From Geobacter sp. UBA6151 (GTDB lineage Bacteria; Desulfobacterota; Desulfuromonadia; Geobacterales; Pseudopelobacteraceae), in the NCBI GenBank assembly GCA_002423105.1, contig DIUT01000018.1, forward strand, positions 74,476 through 138,475: a stretch of 64,000 nt of DNA. Reading direction: 5' to 3'. A program made the position numbers and the translations under genes. The notes beneath the pieces were generated by a model. It worked only from the letters and a program-made list of their open reading frames with translations. It searched no databases and was not told where the DNA came from. Within the stretch, counting starts at the first letter, position 1, and every line of letters begins with the position of its first letter. This document shows positions 54,175-63,873 of the stretch, piece after piece.

Positions 54175-55911
54175 TCAGGCAGGTACAAGCCGGGGAGTAG
54201 CAGAACCAAGGTGTTTGATGGAAAAACCCTGCTGTTTCCCGCCACTGACTTCGCGATTGATGCCGTGATCATGGTGCGCACAATCGGAAATCATTCTGAA
54301 ATAATCAACCTGCTCCCGAAGGCCGCTGGCCATGCCCACCAGTTGTCCAATAACAGCCGCTGACTCTTCGGCGCCATCGGCAGTACTGCCAACCGCCTCA
54401 GTGATACCATGGATATTCTGGCTGATCTGGCTTGTGGTACTGGTCTGTTCTTCCGCTGCGCAGGCAATCCGGTTGACCTGTTCCGTCAAGGCATCTATCT
54501 GGGAAAGGATCTGTTGCAAGGCTTCCTTTGAACAGTCGGCATCGCTTGCTCCCTGCTCCACCTCATGTACTCCCTTTTCCATGTATTGCACTGCATGGCG
54601 GGTTTCAACCTGTATGGCGTTTATCATCTGCTCGATCTCTCTGGTCGCCTTGCTTGTCCGCTCTGCAAGCGCACGGACCTCATCAGCTACCACTGCAAAC
54701 CCGCGCCCCTGATCACCGGCACGCGCCGCTTCAATGGCGGCATTCAAGGCCAACAGATTTGTCTGATCAGCAATGTCGCCGATGGTCAGTATTATGCTGC
54801 CGATCTGCTCACTCTGTTTGCCCAGCCCATCAATGGAGACAGATGCCTGCCTGACCAGCTCTGCAATTCTTTCAAGGGAAGCAATGGAGGAGTGCACAAC
54901 GTCTGCGCCATTTTTCGCTGCCATGCCAACCTGACCGGATTGTTCAGCTGCATTTTCGCAGTTTTGTGCGATTTCACGGGAGGTGGCTGCCATCTCTTGA
55001 GCAGCGGTTGCTATGGTGTTTGCCTGGCTGGAAGCCTGGCAGGCGTCTCGCGCAGTCTGCACAGCTATTACATGCAATTGATCTGCGGCTCCGGTAATAC
55101 TGGTGCTGTTTTGCGAAATTCTTGTCATTGCCAGACCAAGCTGCTCCGCCATTTGGTTCATGGCGGCAACCATTTCACCAACTTCATCATGGCGCAGGAC
55201 ATCTGCCCTGGCCGACAGATTGCCTTTTTGTATTTCATGGGCCATTGCCACAGCGCCTGCCAGAGACGAAGTAATTGAACGCACCAGCAGAAACGAGCAC
55301 CAGAGCAGGGCGAGCATCAATAAACAGGGAGTAGCAATGGCAACGATTTTGTACCACGCAGCCGATGCCATTGCGGCGGAGCTTTGGCGTTCCATGTAGG
55401 ACGTATTGCGGTCCGCTATCTTCATCGACAACTGAAGAATACTCCCGTCCAGCGCCCCGAGCGCCTCTTCCAGCGTTTTGAATGCATCTTCACCATAGCG
55501 GCCGCGGGAAAGGGAAATGACATCATCCGCTTTGTAAGAATACTCTACGTTCAGCTTGCCTATCTCGGCTAAGACCGATGTGCCTTCAGCAGTCTGTTCA
55601 TGTTTGCCAAGTTCCGCCAGCAGCAGCTCAAAGCGCTCTTTCCCTTTTTCGTACTCCTTCAGGTAGCGTTCATCCCTTGAAGCGACAAAGTAGGCCAGAT
55701 TTGCAGCCTGACGAGCCTTAACGGTTTGCAGTTCCTGGGCTGTGCGTGCTGAAGGAAAGTTTTTCATACCCAGTTCTTCAAGATATCCCCCCATGACACT
55801 GGACGTATTCCAGAGAAGCCCGCCAAGGGCAACAATACCAAGGGAGGTAAACACAATTAATATCAGCAGTTTTGTCTTAATACTCAGGCGCATTGCAATT
55901 GAGGGCAGCAT
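54175..55911 (-). CDS. Methyl-accepting chemotaxis protein with four-helix periplasmic domain
   Basis: 578 aa. TM1 (about residues 12-34), helical periplasmic sensor of the 4HB type (about 35-200), TM2 (about 200-222), HAMP (about 223-277) and signalling domain with NLLALNAAIEAARAGDQG then RGFAVVADEVRALAERT. The ligand is unknown. The frame is open to 56076; ATG 55911 with GGGAG 10 nt upstream gives a normal MCP N-terminus. Confidence 0.9.
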   Translation of the reverse strand: MLPSIAMRLSIKTKLLILIVFTSLGIVALGGLLWNTSSVMGGYLEELGMKNFPSARTAQELQTVKARQAANLAYFVASRDERYLKEYEKGKERFELLLAELGKHEQTAEGTSVLAEIGKLNVEYSYKADDVISLSRGRYGEDAFKTLEEALGALDGSILQLSMKIADRNTSYMERQSSAAMASAAWYKIVAIATPCLLMLALLWCSFLLVRSITSSLAGAVAMAHEIQKGNLSARADVLRHDEVGEMVAAMNQMAEQLGLAMTRISQNSTSITGAADQLHVIAVQTARDACQASSQANTIATAAQEMAATSREIAQNCENAAEQSGQVGMAAKNGADVVHSSIASLERIAELVRQASVSIDGLGKQSEQIGSIILTIGDIADQTNLLALNAAIEAARAGDQGRGFAVVADEVRALAERTSKATREIEQMINAIQVETRHAVQYMEKGVHEVEQGASDADCSKEALQQILSQIDALTEQVNRIACAAEEQTSTTSQISQNIHGITEAVGSTADGAEESAAVIGQLVGMASGLREQVDYFRMISDCAHHDHGINREVSGGKQQGFSIKHLGSATPRLVPA

Positions 55912-56156
55912 GATGTCTTGTCTCCCTGTTCGTTGTAGAATCACTACGGACAAGTTGTGACACACAATAACTGCCGTCCTGTTTCTGCCAGGTGTCAAAT
56001 TGGTGATAAATACGCTCCCCACGCAACAGCGCCTCTCTTCCCCCGCAACGGCGCAAACGCAAGGTGCGTTGCACAATGGTTAGACAGTTACCACCGTACT
56101 GACACATTGCTACGCTAGGCTTGCTTTAACATTCGAAAAACCGGAGGTGGACTATC

Positions 56157-56363
56157 ATGAAAAATCTGAGGGAATTTTGTCTGGATTGCGGAAGCAGGGC
56201 TGTTGGCACAACAGTGGATGAAGTACTGCCCAAGTTCAGGATGGAAATTGTAAACTATGCCTGCGGCGCGGAGTTGAAGAGCAGTTACTCCAGCAACGGT
56301 AATATCGGCAGGGTCTACCTGTCAGGCTGCAACCTGATCGATGAACAAGTTGCTCCGGTCTGA
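56157..56363 (+). CDS. Small Cys-containing hypothetical protein
   Basis: 68 aa, no family recognised. Contains CLDCG near the N-terminus and two further Cys (YACGAE, LSGCNL). ATG 56157 follows GGAGG by 9 nt, which supports translation. Single gene, divergent from the chemoreceptor. Confidence 0.5.
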   Translation: MKNLREFCLDCGSRAVGTTVDEVLPKFRMEIVNYACGAELKSSYSSNGNIGRVYLSGCNLIDEQVAPV

Positions 56364-56437
56364 GCAACTCGGGGTATCAAGGATTTTATATTTTCAATTA
56401 CCCGGAAGGGGCATAAGCAGGGACGACAGGGCTCTTA

Positions 56438-56863
56438 TTACGTCTGCTCAACAATGAACTCAACAACAGCTGCCCGGATTCCGTCACGAATCTCCCGCGC
56501 TGCCTCAAGCTTGTCATCCCACGTTCCTTCAATGTCAGGATCCGGAAAACTCCAGTGCCAGCGGCTGGCGTTATCGGGGAAAACCGGACAACGCTCACGG
56601 CTGATGTCGTCACAGACGGTAATTACATGGCTGAACAGCTCTGCCTGATTCAAGAAAGCAGGGAGATCACCCGGTTGATTGCCGGACAGCTCAATCCCCA
56701 GCTCAAGCATCACTTCAATTGCCAGCGGATTGGGTGAAACGGGATCAAGACAGACGCTATGGGCTTCAAAGCGCTCTCCTGCCAACCGATTGAGAAATGC
56801 TTCCGCCATCTGACTACGGATGCGGTTATGAACACAGACAAACAAGACCTTCTCTTTTTTCAT
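56438..56863 (-). CDS. Arsenate reductase / low-molecular-weight phosphatase family protein
   Basis: 141 aa. The N-terminal P-loop FVCVHNRIRSQMAEAFLN gives the C-x5-R phosphate/arsenate-binding motif; later Cys residues in THVITVCDDISRERCPVFP-like context (HVITVCDD and RERCP) fit the thioredoxin-linked ArsC type. The loop NRIR is unusual compared with NSCR/NSAR. No ars operon genes are adjacent. Confidence 0.8.
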   Translation of the reverse strand: MKKEKVLFVCVHNRIRSQMAEAFLNRLAGERFEAHSVCLDPVSPNPLAIEVMLELGIELSGNQPGDLPAFLNQAELFSHVITVCDDISRERCPVFPDNASRWHWSFPDPDIEGTWDDKLEAAREIRDGIRAAVVEFIVEQT

Positions 56864-57071
56864 TCCTTAACCCCCCTGAACGGAATACATAATTCACGTA
56901 CCATTGCATGATCATGCTACCGGAGAGTTACCGGAATGTTGCAGGTTGGTGACAAGCAAGCGCCTGCACATCAGGAGTCAAGTGCCTGGAACGGCGTTTG
57001 TTGCCAAACATCAACTTCCAGTACGGCTGAAATCAGAGTAGGCTACGAATATTCAAGCAAAGGAGTGGATA

Positions 57072-57536
57072 ATGAAATACACGACTATTGAGATGCAACC
57101 ACGCAAACGGATTGCCCTGGTGGCACATGATCACAAGAAACGTGATCTGGTCGAGTGGGCCCGTTATAACCGCGCCATTCTTGTGGAACATGACTTGTGC
57201 GCCACCGGCACCACCGGCAGCCTGTTGCAGGAAACCCTTGAACTACAGGTAACTCGCCTGCAAAGTGGCCCGCTGGGGGGAGATCAGCAGATCGGCGCCA
57301 GGATTGCCGATGGTGAAATTGATCTGGTAATTTTCTTCTGGGACCCGCTGGAACCGCAACCCCATGACCCGGATGTGAAGGCGCTGCTGCGCATTGCCGT
57401 GGTCTGGAATATCCCGGTGGCCTGCAACCGCTCCACCGCCGACTTTATGATCTCGTCAACCCTGATGCACGACAGCTATGAGCGGGTTCTGCCTGACTAT
57501 GACGAGTACCGGGAGCGGCTGAAACGCAGCGCCTGA
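57072..57536 (+). CDS. mgsA: Methylglyoxal synthase
   Basis: 154 aa. ALVAHDHKKRDLVEWA (phosphate/dihydroxyacetone-phosphate site), ATGTTGSLLQE, RLQSGPLGGDQQIGARI, FFWDPLEPQPHDPDVKAL and PVACNRSTADFMISS are family signatures with the catalytic Asp residues present. Converts dihydroxyacetone phosphate to methylglyoxal and phosphate, a phosphate-starvation bypass of glycolysis. AAGGAG precedes the ATG. A decayed second copy lies at 62807. Confidence 0.96.
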   Translation: MKYTTIEMQPRKRIALVAHDHKKRDLVEWARYNRAILVEHDLCATGTTGSLLQETLELQVTRLQSGPLGGDQQIGARIADGEIDLVIFFWDPLEPQPHDPDVKALLRIAVVWNIPVACNRSTADFMISSTLMHDSYERVLPDYDEYRERLKRSA

Positions 57537-57543
57537 GAGGTGT

Positions 57544-57581
57544 GCCCCCTGTGTGACGGGACACAGGGGGCAGTGCTTTTT
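57544..57581. terminator. Terminator after mgsA
   Basis: GCCCCCTGTGT (57544-57554), 6-nt loop, ACACAGGGGGC (57561-57571), then AGTGCTTTTT. Confidence 0.8.
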
Positions 57582-57597
57582 AACAGTTTGTATCCGT

Positions 57598-60500
57598 CTA
57601 TTCCACCGCCATGACCCAGATATCCAGATTGCCGCCCCGGTTTGATTCAAACACGATCTTCTTGTTGTCCGGGCTCCAGCGCGGGTTGTAATCAAATCCT
57701 TCAGTGGTGAGCCGCCGCACATTCTTGGTGGCTACATCATAGAGCCAGAGCACGGCACGGGATGATTGATCCCAGCCCCAGAACACCACCTTGCTGCCAT
57801 CTGGTGAGAACACCGCCCCCCGGTCTCCCAGGGTAACGGTTGAAAGCACCTGCGAATTGGAAGCCTGCGCCGTTGACCCGGAAAGGGTAACATCCGATAT
57901 CGCCACAAGATAGCTGACCCGGTCTTTGCCGGATGTGCCGGAGACCGCCTCAGCGGTATAGGCGATCTTTGTTCCGTTATGGTTCCAGCTGCTCATCTGG
58001 ATCGATTGCGGGCCGTTCCAGGTATAGATCTTTGGCGCATCAAAACCGTCTGCAACGCTGATAATATTCTCTTCCGTCAGGTTATAGCTGCCGGTTACAG
58101 CGACTGTCTTGTAGGCGATCTTGGTCCCGTCCGGGCTCCAGAGCGGGCTGGTTTCCATATCTGCCGAACTGGTCATCCGCCAGTTTTTTGAGGCGTCACT
58201 GGTACTTACCCACAGATCCCAGTTCCCGTCACGTTCCTCTGCGTATGCGATATACTGGCCATCGGGCCGCCAGACCGGGCGCTCAAGGACGTTGGTCGTT
58301 TCAGCCAGTGTGATGATGGAACTGCCGTCAAGTTTGATGCTCCTGATGGCATAAAGTTTGGATGTTGCGTTGTATTCCCAGTAGAGCAGACGGCTGCTGT
58401 CAGGGCTCCATTCCGGCCAGGCCTGCATCCCTGTGGCACTGGTCAGCTGACGCTTGTTGCTGCCGTCGCTGTTCATAACCCAGAGGTGCGAGCTGCCTGG
58501 AGGACCGGAAACATAGGCGATCAAACTGCCATCCGCGCTGAAACGTGGGTTGAGGTCGCTTTCGCCCGAGGTGGTGAGCCGGGTCAGTTTGCCATTTTCA
58601 GTGCCACCGATGACAGGAGCCGTGTACAGACTGCGTCCGCTCAGGTTTCCGGCAGGCACGGAGTAGCTGATCCGGTGGCAGGTATAGCAGGAGGCGATGG
58701 TTTTCAGCGGGACGATGGTCTGAACCGGCAGGGTCAGGCGATCCGGGAAGGGAAACGTGACCCCCTGCATGCTGTAGCTGCTCTTGTAGACCAGTCCGTC
58801 TGCAGCAACGGAGTAGACGCTGCCGTCAGGACCGGCCATGCCTGCCCCGGTTACCGCAACGGCATTGGCGGCTGAGGTTGCAGGTAATGCCGTTGAACTG
58901 TCTGCAGCAATGCGGGCAGCGTTAAACCGGCCAGCAGTGCCGAGGGTGTTAACTGCCGTGGTAATCTTGGTACTCTGGTCTTTTTCAACGGTTTTATGAA
59001 CGTTGACGGCAGGGGTGACCGTTGCATCCCGGCCATAAACAAAACTCTGTTCCTGGACAATCACCCGATAGGCCTTGTTCAGCAACAGTGCCCGCTGGGG
59101 TGATGGATTGAGCAGCAAGGTGACATCATCATGGAGCTGCTTGAGCATATCAGTCTTGACGATACCGGCCGGACTGAAAAACTTCTCATACACCTCCGTG
59201 TTTTCACGCAGCTCATCCCCCGCCCGGTTATACATCAGGTAGAAAGAGTACTCATGGAATGTTCCGGCCCCTTCGATCTCGATCTTGGGCTCGATGGTTC
59301 CTTTCAGCCCCTTCTGGCTCCAGTGATACCAGCCGCCCCGGAAATCACCGACGTCTTTTTTTCTACCAAACGAGAAGATACCGTCAGTGGTAATTCCCAG
59401 CCCACTGTGACAGCCCATGCAGAAGACCGTCTCTTCGTAGCTCTGGGGCCGCAGGTCGCCGCTGCTGTCTTCGATAAATCCCTGGTAGACCCAGCCCTGG
59501 TCGTTGCTTAAGCCCTGCTCGACATCACCCAGAAAGAGTGAGATGCGATCAGGAAAATCATGCTTTTCCTTGACCTCTCCTGCCGCTGCCATCTGGAGAT
59601 CAGGATAACTTTGCCATGACCGCTTCTTTGCATAGCGCAGTTCCTTCATACGCGGCGCCATGGCGATCTCACCGGCGTCGGTAACATCAATATAGCGCAC
59701 GCTATGCAGAAATTCGGTCCCTTCGGGGAACAGTCCGGCTGCAAGGTGGATGCTGCCGACTGCTTGCTGGACAGCAGCCTGGCCCACAAAGGACATGTTT
59801 TTGCCCTTCAGCGGCTCCCACTCATATTTTACCTTGGTTGCGGTGCCGATCACCCCGTTTTTATCAAGGTCCAGCCCCAGTTTTTTTTCATCAACCGCTG
59901 CTATCGCCACATCAGCACGTTTGATCAATGCCTCCACAATGGCCAGATTGGTTTTGTAGATCGTCAGGTCAAATGCCCCGGCAGTATCGGTTCTGAAAGC
60001 GCTGCCCAGTCTGATCAGCACATCGTCGGTGGAGCCGTTGGTGGGCCAGAAGGTACCGAGAAACGGCGCATAGGCAAAAGCGCGCCAGCCGGTATAGGTG
60101 CCTGCGGGGGTCTTGTCAAACCCCTCGCTGTCAAAGTTAAAATAGGAATCAGGCGTATAGCCGTCCCAGACGCCGTTACCGTTAAAATCCCAACCCTTGG
60201 GAACTGATTTGAGCAGTGAGGCAGGAATGATGGTCTTGTTTGCGTCAAGGTAGTTGTTGGTGCCGACATAGCTGAGGATAGTACTGTCGCTGATGGCCGC
60301 TACCTGGGCGGTACGAGACTTGAACAGGTTGGTCCAGCGGTTGGTTCTGGCATACTCGGGGAAGTCATAGCTTAACTGCAGTTCCTGGTCATTATTGTAA
60401 TTGGGTTCAGTGGATTTGGTGTGACAACTGAAACAGGGATTGTGAACCGTGCCGTTATTTCCCTCGGTTTTGGTCCAACACATGGAGGGAATATAGGCGG

Positions 60501-60651
60501 TTTCATTGACCATAGTCTTTGAACGCAGGTCCATGGTCGTTCCGGCAGTCGTGACCGGCACTGTGGCTGTGCCTCCACCACCGCCGCCGCCACCGCAGCC
60601 TGCCAGCATGAGTAACATCATGAAAAATGTGGTTTTTTTGATCAGATGCAT
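57598..60651 (-). CDS. Three-haem c-type cytochrome lipoprotein with TolB-like propeller
   Basis: 1017 aa. Lipoprotein signal (MMLLMLAGC, lipobox Cys) followed by eight Gly. Three CxxCH haem sites: CFSCH (about residue 73), CMGCH (about 418) and CYTCH (about 658). The C-terminal third is a PD40/TolB-type beta-propeller with repeats such as NPRFSADGSLIAYVS, WPEWSPDSSRLLYWE, RPVWRPDGQYIAYAE and YNPRWSPDNKKIVFES. Likely an outer-membrane or periplasmic redox lipoprotein; electron donor and substrate unknown. Downstream of phoX, with a terminator-like hairpin between. AAGGAGG precedes the ATG. Confidence 0.75.
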   Translation of the reverse strand: MHLIKKTTFFMMLLMLAGCGGGGGGGGTATVPVTTAGTTMDLRSKTMVNETAYIPSMCWTKTEGNNGTVHNPCFSCHTKSTEPNYNNDQELQLSYDFPEYARTNRWTNLFKSRTAQVAAISDSTILSYVGTNNYLDANKTIIPASLLKSVPKGWDFNGNGVWDGYTPDSYFNFDSEGFDKTPAGTYTGWRAFAYAPFLGTFWPTNGSTDDVLIRLGSAFRTDTAGAFDLTIYKTNLAIVEALIKRADVAIAAVDEKKLGLDLDKNGVIGTATKVKYEWEPLKGKNMSFVGQAAVQQAVGSIHLAAGLFPEGTEFLHSVRYIDVTDAGEIAMAPRMKELRYAKKRSWQSYPDLQMAAAGEVKEKHDFPDRISLFLGDVEQGLSNDQGWVYQGFIEDSSGDLRPQSYEETVFCMGCHSGLGITTDGIFSFGRKKDVGDFRGGWYHWSQKGLKGTIEPKIEIEGAGTFHEYSFYLMYNRAGDELRENTEVYEKFFSPAGIVKTDMLKQLHDDVTLLLNPSPQRALLLNKAYRVIVQEQSFVYGRDATVTPAVNVHKTVEKDQSTKITTAVNTLGTAGRFNAARIAADSSTALPATSAANAVAVTGAGMAGPDGSVYSVAADGLVYKSSYSMQGVTFPFPDRLTLPVQTIVPLKTIASCYTCHRISYSVPAGNLSGRSLYTAPVIGGTENGKLTRLTTSGESDLNPRFSADGSLIAYVSGPPGSSHLWVMNSDGSNKRQLTSATGMQAWPEWSPDSSRLLYWEYNATSKLYAIRSIKLDGSSIITLAETTNVLERPVWRPDGQYIAYAEERDGNWDLWVSTSDASKNWRMTSSADMETSPLWSPDGTKIAYKTVAVTGSYNLTEENIISVADGFDAPKIYTWNGPQSIQMSSWNHNGTKIAYTAEAVSGTSGKDRVSYLVAISDVTLSGSTAQASNSQVLSTVTLGDRGAVFSPDGSKVVFWGWDQSSRAVLWLYDVATKNVRRLTTEGFDYNPRWSPDNKKIVFESNRGGNLDIWVMAVE

Positions 60652-60675
60652 TTCATTCCTCCTTCTTCAGATTGC

Positions 60676-60707
60676 AAAAGGGGAGACGCGCATCTGCACG
60701 TCTCCCC
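60676..60707 (-). terminator. Terminator/attenuator between phoX and the cytochrome gene
   Basis: Minus strand GGGGAGACG (60707-60699), 10-nt loop, CGTCTCCCC (60688-60680), then TTTT. Would reduce read-through into the cytochrome gene. Confidence 0.65.
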
Positions 60708-60742
60708 GCTGTTTCAGATACTTCAGAATCAGCCCGGTAAGC

Positions 60743-62542
60743 CTAGTTCATGGCGGGGAAGGGACCGATATAGCCGGTGTAGGCCCGCTTGGCCTCGGCA
60801 GCTGGCAGCTTTGTCTGGTCTGACTCGCCATAGGGGTGTTGAATCACGCTCATCAGGTAGCCCCAGCCATTGACGTTGGGGTAGAAGTAGGGTGAGGTAG
60901 TCTCTGAACCGTAAGGGGTGGTCTGGATACGGGTCAGTGCCTTGGAGGTAACATTATAGGACCAGATCATGTCGTTCTGGTGGTTGCCAGTATCTTCACC
61001 AATGATCAGTGTCTTGTAACCGGGCATGAAGGTGACGTTGTCAGGCTCGGAGATGCCGTCAACATCACACTTGTTTGAAGCAAAGGGGCTACTGGCATCA
61101 TATGTCTTTGGCGTACCCGAGATCAGGGCGTGCATATTTTTCGCAATGTAATTGCTGTCAAGGTCAAGGGCATAAACGGTACCGCAGATGTTCTTGGGCA
61201 GCTTGATGTGGTTGGGGCCGCCTTTGTCAAACGTGCTGTCGTTGTCATTCATTCCCTTATCCACCACCGACATGCCGATATAGAGGGTCTTGGTGTCAGG
61301 ATCCAGGGTGATTCCTTCCATCTTGTTGAACTCGGTGGTGCCACCCTTGATGGCGGCATAACGACGGGTTTCAAGGCGGGAGGCGGCCTTTTCCATGCCG
61401 GTCTTTACCTTGAGGCACTCATGACCGGTGGTGGTATTGATGGAGGTGAAACCGGTTGCACAGGCGTTGGTGGTTGCGTCTGGTGTCGCAGTTTCAAACA
61501 TATCGGTAAATTTGATCTTCTGGTCAATGTAAACCTTGATTTCGGCGTCGGTTGCCTTACCAAGGCTGATCCAGGAGATGTCGGCGCTGCCACCGTTGGT
61601 GCTGGCGGTCTGGGTCCACTTGGCAACGAACAGCTCGCCGGAGGTCAGGTTCTCTGCAGTATCTGCCTCATAGCGAAACAGACCAACGTTGGGGCCGTCA
61701 TCAGAGATATAGGTGGTTTTTTTGTTGGGGGTTACGTAACCCAGTTCATGGGCAATCCGGCCCATTGAGTAATGCTTGGTGGAGGTGACACTATCAAAGC
61801 TGTTGACCTTTACTTCGATCTGCCAGCCATAGTTGTAAGCATTCAGGCCGCCATTGGTAAAGTAGTCGGTTGCGGTGCTGTTGGGGTCAAGTCCGAAGTA
61901 CAGCGCCTGGGTATTACCGTAATTGTCCTTGTTCAGGTAGCCGCTGGCGGTTACCTTGCGTGCATCCGGCTCATACTCCTCGGAACCCAGGTGGGTGCCC
62001 CAGGGGGTTACGCTGCCGGCACAGTGTACCCAGCCGCCGCCAAAACCGCTGAAGTCAATGTTTTTGGTTTTTACCGGGGTCAGTTTACCGGTAGCCTTGT
62101 CCTGATTCAGCTCAGTTACATACATGGCGCCCGGTGACATCTCAAAGTGGGATACCATGTAGAGCTTACCATCGGTCTTGCCGGTCAGCAGCGAGGAAAA
62201 ATCGTTGTCGTTGGAAATGTAATTGGAGCCGTCAGAAGCCTTGAGCGGATTGCCGTTTTTGTCATAGATCATGCCGAAGGTGCCGCCGCCGACTACGTCG
62301 CCGCTACGCATAATGGTGTTAAAGCCGATGCTGTACTCTTTACCGTTGATTGTGGCCTTACTTGAAGCCAGGATTGACTGCTTTTCTGCATCGGTTTCCG
62401 GAGCTTTGACCCCGGTAAAGACAATACTTTTGTCTGTTGCCGCCTGGCTGTCGTCGCTGCTGCATCCACCCAGCAGCATGGCGCTACAGAGCGCCACGGT
62501 TCCCAGGACTGTGCCAACGGTTGAAAATCTCTGATTGCCCAT
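60743..62542 (-). CDS. phoX: PhoX-family alkaline phosphatase, lipoprotein form
   Basis: 599 aa with a lipoprotein signal ending LLGGC. PhoX (DUF839-type) signatures: CAGSVTPWGTHLGSEEYEP, EGITLDPDTKTLYIGMS, GISEPDNVTFMP and LIIGEDTGNHQNDMIW. PhoX enzymes are Ca/Fe-dependent phosphomonoesterases of the Pho regulon that release phosphate outside the cytoplasm. ATG 62542 (MGNQRFSTV) has GGAGG 6 nt upstream and is preferred to the in-frame ATG at 62578. Confidence 0.85.
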   Translation of the reverse strand: MGNQRFSTVGTVLGTVALCSAMLLGGCSSDDSQAATDKSIVFTGVKAPETDAEKQSILASSKATINGKEYSIGFNTIMRSGDVVGGGTFGMIYDKNGNPLKASDGSNYISNDNDFSSLLTGKTDGKLYMVSHFEMSPGAMYVTELNQDKATGKLTPVKTKNIDFSGFGGGWVHCAGSVTPWGTHLGSEEYEPDARKVTASGYLNKDNYGNTQALYFGLDPNSTATDYFTNGGLNAYNYGWQIEVKVNSFDSVTSTKHYSMGRIAHELGYVTPNKKTTYISDDGPNVGLFRYEADTAENLTSGELFVAKWTQTASTNGGSADISWISLGKATDAEIKVYIDQKIKFTDMFETATPDATTNACATGFTSINTTTGHECLKVKTGMEKAASRLETRRYAAIKGGTTEFNKMEGITLDPDTKTLYIGMSVVDKGMNDNDSTFDKGGPNHIKLPKNICGTVYALDLDSNYIAKNMHALISGTPKTYDASSPFASNKCDVDGISEPDNVTFMPGYKTLIIGEDTGNHQNDMIWSYNVTSKALTRIQTTPYGSETTSPYFYPNVNGWGYLMSVIQHPYGESDQTKLPAAEAKRAYTGYIGPFPAMN

Positions 62543-62806
62543 TTCGTTCCTCCATTGTTTGGTGATAGATGAGTACAAATTTAAGACAATATAAATCCTG
62601 AACTTTTCAGACAGTGTTCGGAAACGCTACAGTTGCGAAACAAGTGTTCCGATGCGTTCAGAAGTTTTTTATGTCCCGGGGTAAAGAGCACAGCAAAAAT
62701 GATCTGGCGTGCCGTTCAGTCGCCGACTAGGTTAAATTGTCAGCAACAGAGTTGAATCTGTCTTGAATTGTAAGCTGGGTGCACTAATGATGGAGGGAGG
62801 GTAATG

Positions 62807-63031
62807 ATGAACTACAAGACAATTGAAATGCAGCCGTACAAACGGATCGCCGCAACCTTATGGCCCGGATGTGAAGGTGCTGCTGCATATTGCCGTGGTC
62901 TGGAAAATCCCGGTGGCCTGCAACCGCCCCACCGCGAACTTTATGATTTCGTCAACCCTGATGCACGACAGCTATGAGCGGGTTGTGCCTGATTATGACG
63001 AGTATCGGGAACGGCTGAAACGCAGCTCCTT
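62807..63031 (+). pseudogene. Decayed second copy of mgsA
   Basis: Begins MNYKTIEMQPYKRIA, like the intact mgsA N-terminus, with its ribosome site (GGAGGGAGG) retained. It then jumps to the equivalent of QPHDPDVKAL and continues PDVKVLLHIAVVWKIPVACN...DEYRERLKRSS in a shifted frame. About 240 bp of the middle (equivalent to roughly 57117-57355) are missing, removing most active-site motifs. The junction sits at a CCGCAACC-like sequence shared with the intact copy. Confidence 0.85.
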
Positions 63032-63044
63032 AGGCAACCCTATC

Positions 63045-63866
63045 TTAATGCGGCCAAAACTTGTCCAGCAGGGTCATGACGACCTCGAAGGCGATCAGGA
63101 TGATGATGATCCACTCCAGACGGGCTGACCGGCGGGCGTGGGAGAGGGAGGAAAAAACATCGGTGACATCCATCAGGGTCTCCGACTTGTGCTTGATCTC
63201 CTGATAGCGGGGGGTCAGTTCAAACAGTTCGGCCATGGTAAGGTAGAAGCGATCTGCTTCTTCGTTGTCCCAGGTGATCTCCGGCTTGTCCAGCACCATG
63301 ATGTGGGAGATTGACGTATATTTAAAGCTGAGCACCGAGGAAGCCAGCCGAGCCAGTCTACGGTCCGACAACTCCAGCACCCCCTGCCCCAGTCTTCCGA
63401 TCAGCCCGCCCACCTCATCAAAGACTGTGTCAATCCGCTCTTCAATCAACTCAAGGGCAACAGATTTGGCAATAACGAAACTGATGATATCCGGCAGCAC
63501 CTCCCGATAGAGCGGCATGACCGCTCCGTCATTGGTAATGGAAGGGGAGGCATCGGCAGCTATTTCCAGGCGGTAGTCATCACGGAATGGCAACTGCGGC
63601 TGCCCCTTCAGTTGCTCTACATGACGCTGCAGTCCCTCGACAAAGCGGGCCACAATATCGTCGGAACAGTTAAGAAACACCATGCCGCCGAAATAGTAGA
63701 GATGTACCCAGAGGGTGTCGGACGCAGCCGAGGGGGTAAAGGTAACCGGGTTCAGGCGCATCGGTTCTTCCCAGCGATACTTTCTGGGAATGGAAAGCCT
63801 GGTGGCAAGCCGGTTCAGGTCCAGTTCGCCGCTCACGGCAAAGGCGGTAAAGGTGATCTCGTTCAT
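63045..63866 (-). CDS. RMD1/DUF155-family membrane-anchored protein
   Basis: 273 aa. ITFTAFAVSGELDLNRLATR, YFGGMVFLNCSDD, SFVIAKSVALELIEERID and DKPEITWDNEEADRFYLTMA are typical of the RMD1/DUF155 family; the single C-terminal hydrophobic helix (WIIIILIAFEVVMTLLD) anchors it. Mitochondrial relatives affect translation and morphology; the bacterial role is unknown. ATG 63866 gives the family N-terminus; ATG 63896, in the same frame, would overlap the upstream gene by 23 bp. Confidence 0.75.
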   Translation of the reverse strand: MNEITFTAFAVSGELDLNRLATRLSIPRKYRWEEPMRLNPVTFTPSAASDTLWVHLYYFGGMVFLNCSDDIVARFVEGLQRHVEQLKGQPQLPFRDDYRLEIAADASPSITNDGAVMPLYREVLPDIISFVIAKSVALELIEERIDTVFDEVGGLIGRLGQGVLELSDRRLARLASSVLSFKYTSISHIMVLDKPEITWDNEEADRFYLTMAELFELTPRYQEIKHKSETLMDVTDVFSSLSHARRSARLEWIIIILIAFEVVMTLLDKFWPH

Positions 63867-63873
63867 GGCCCTT

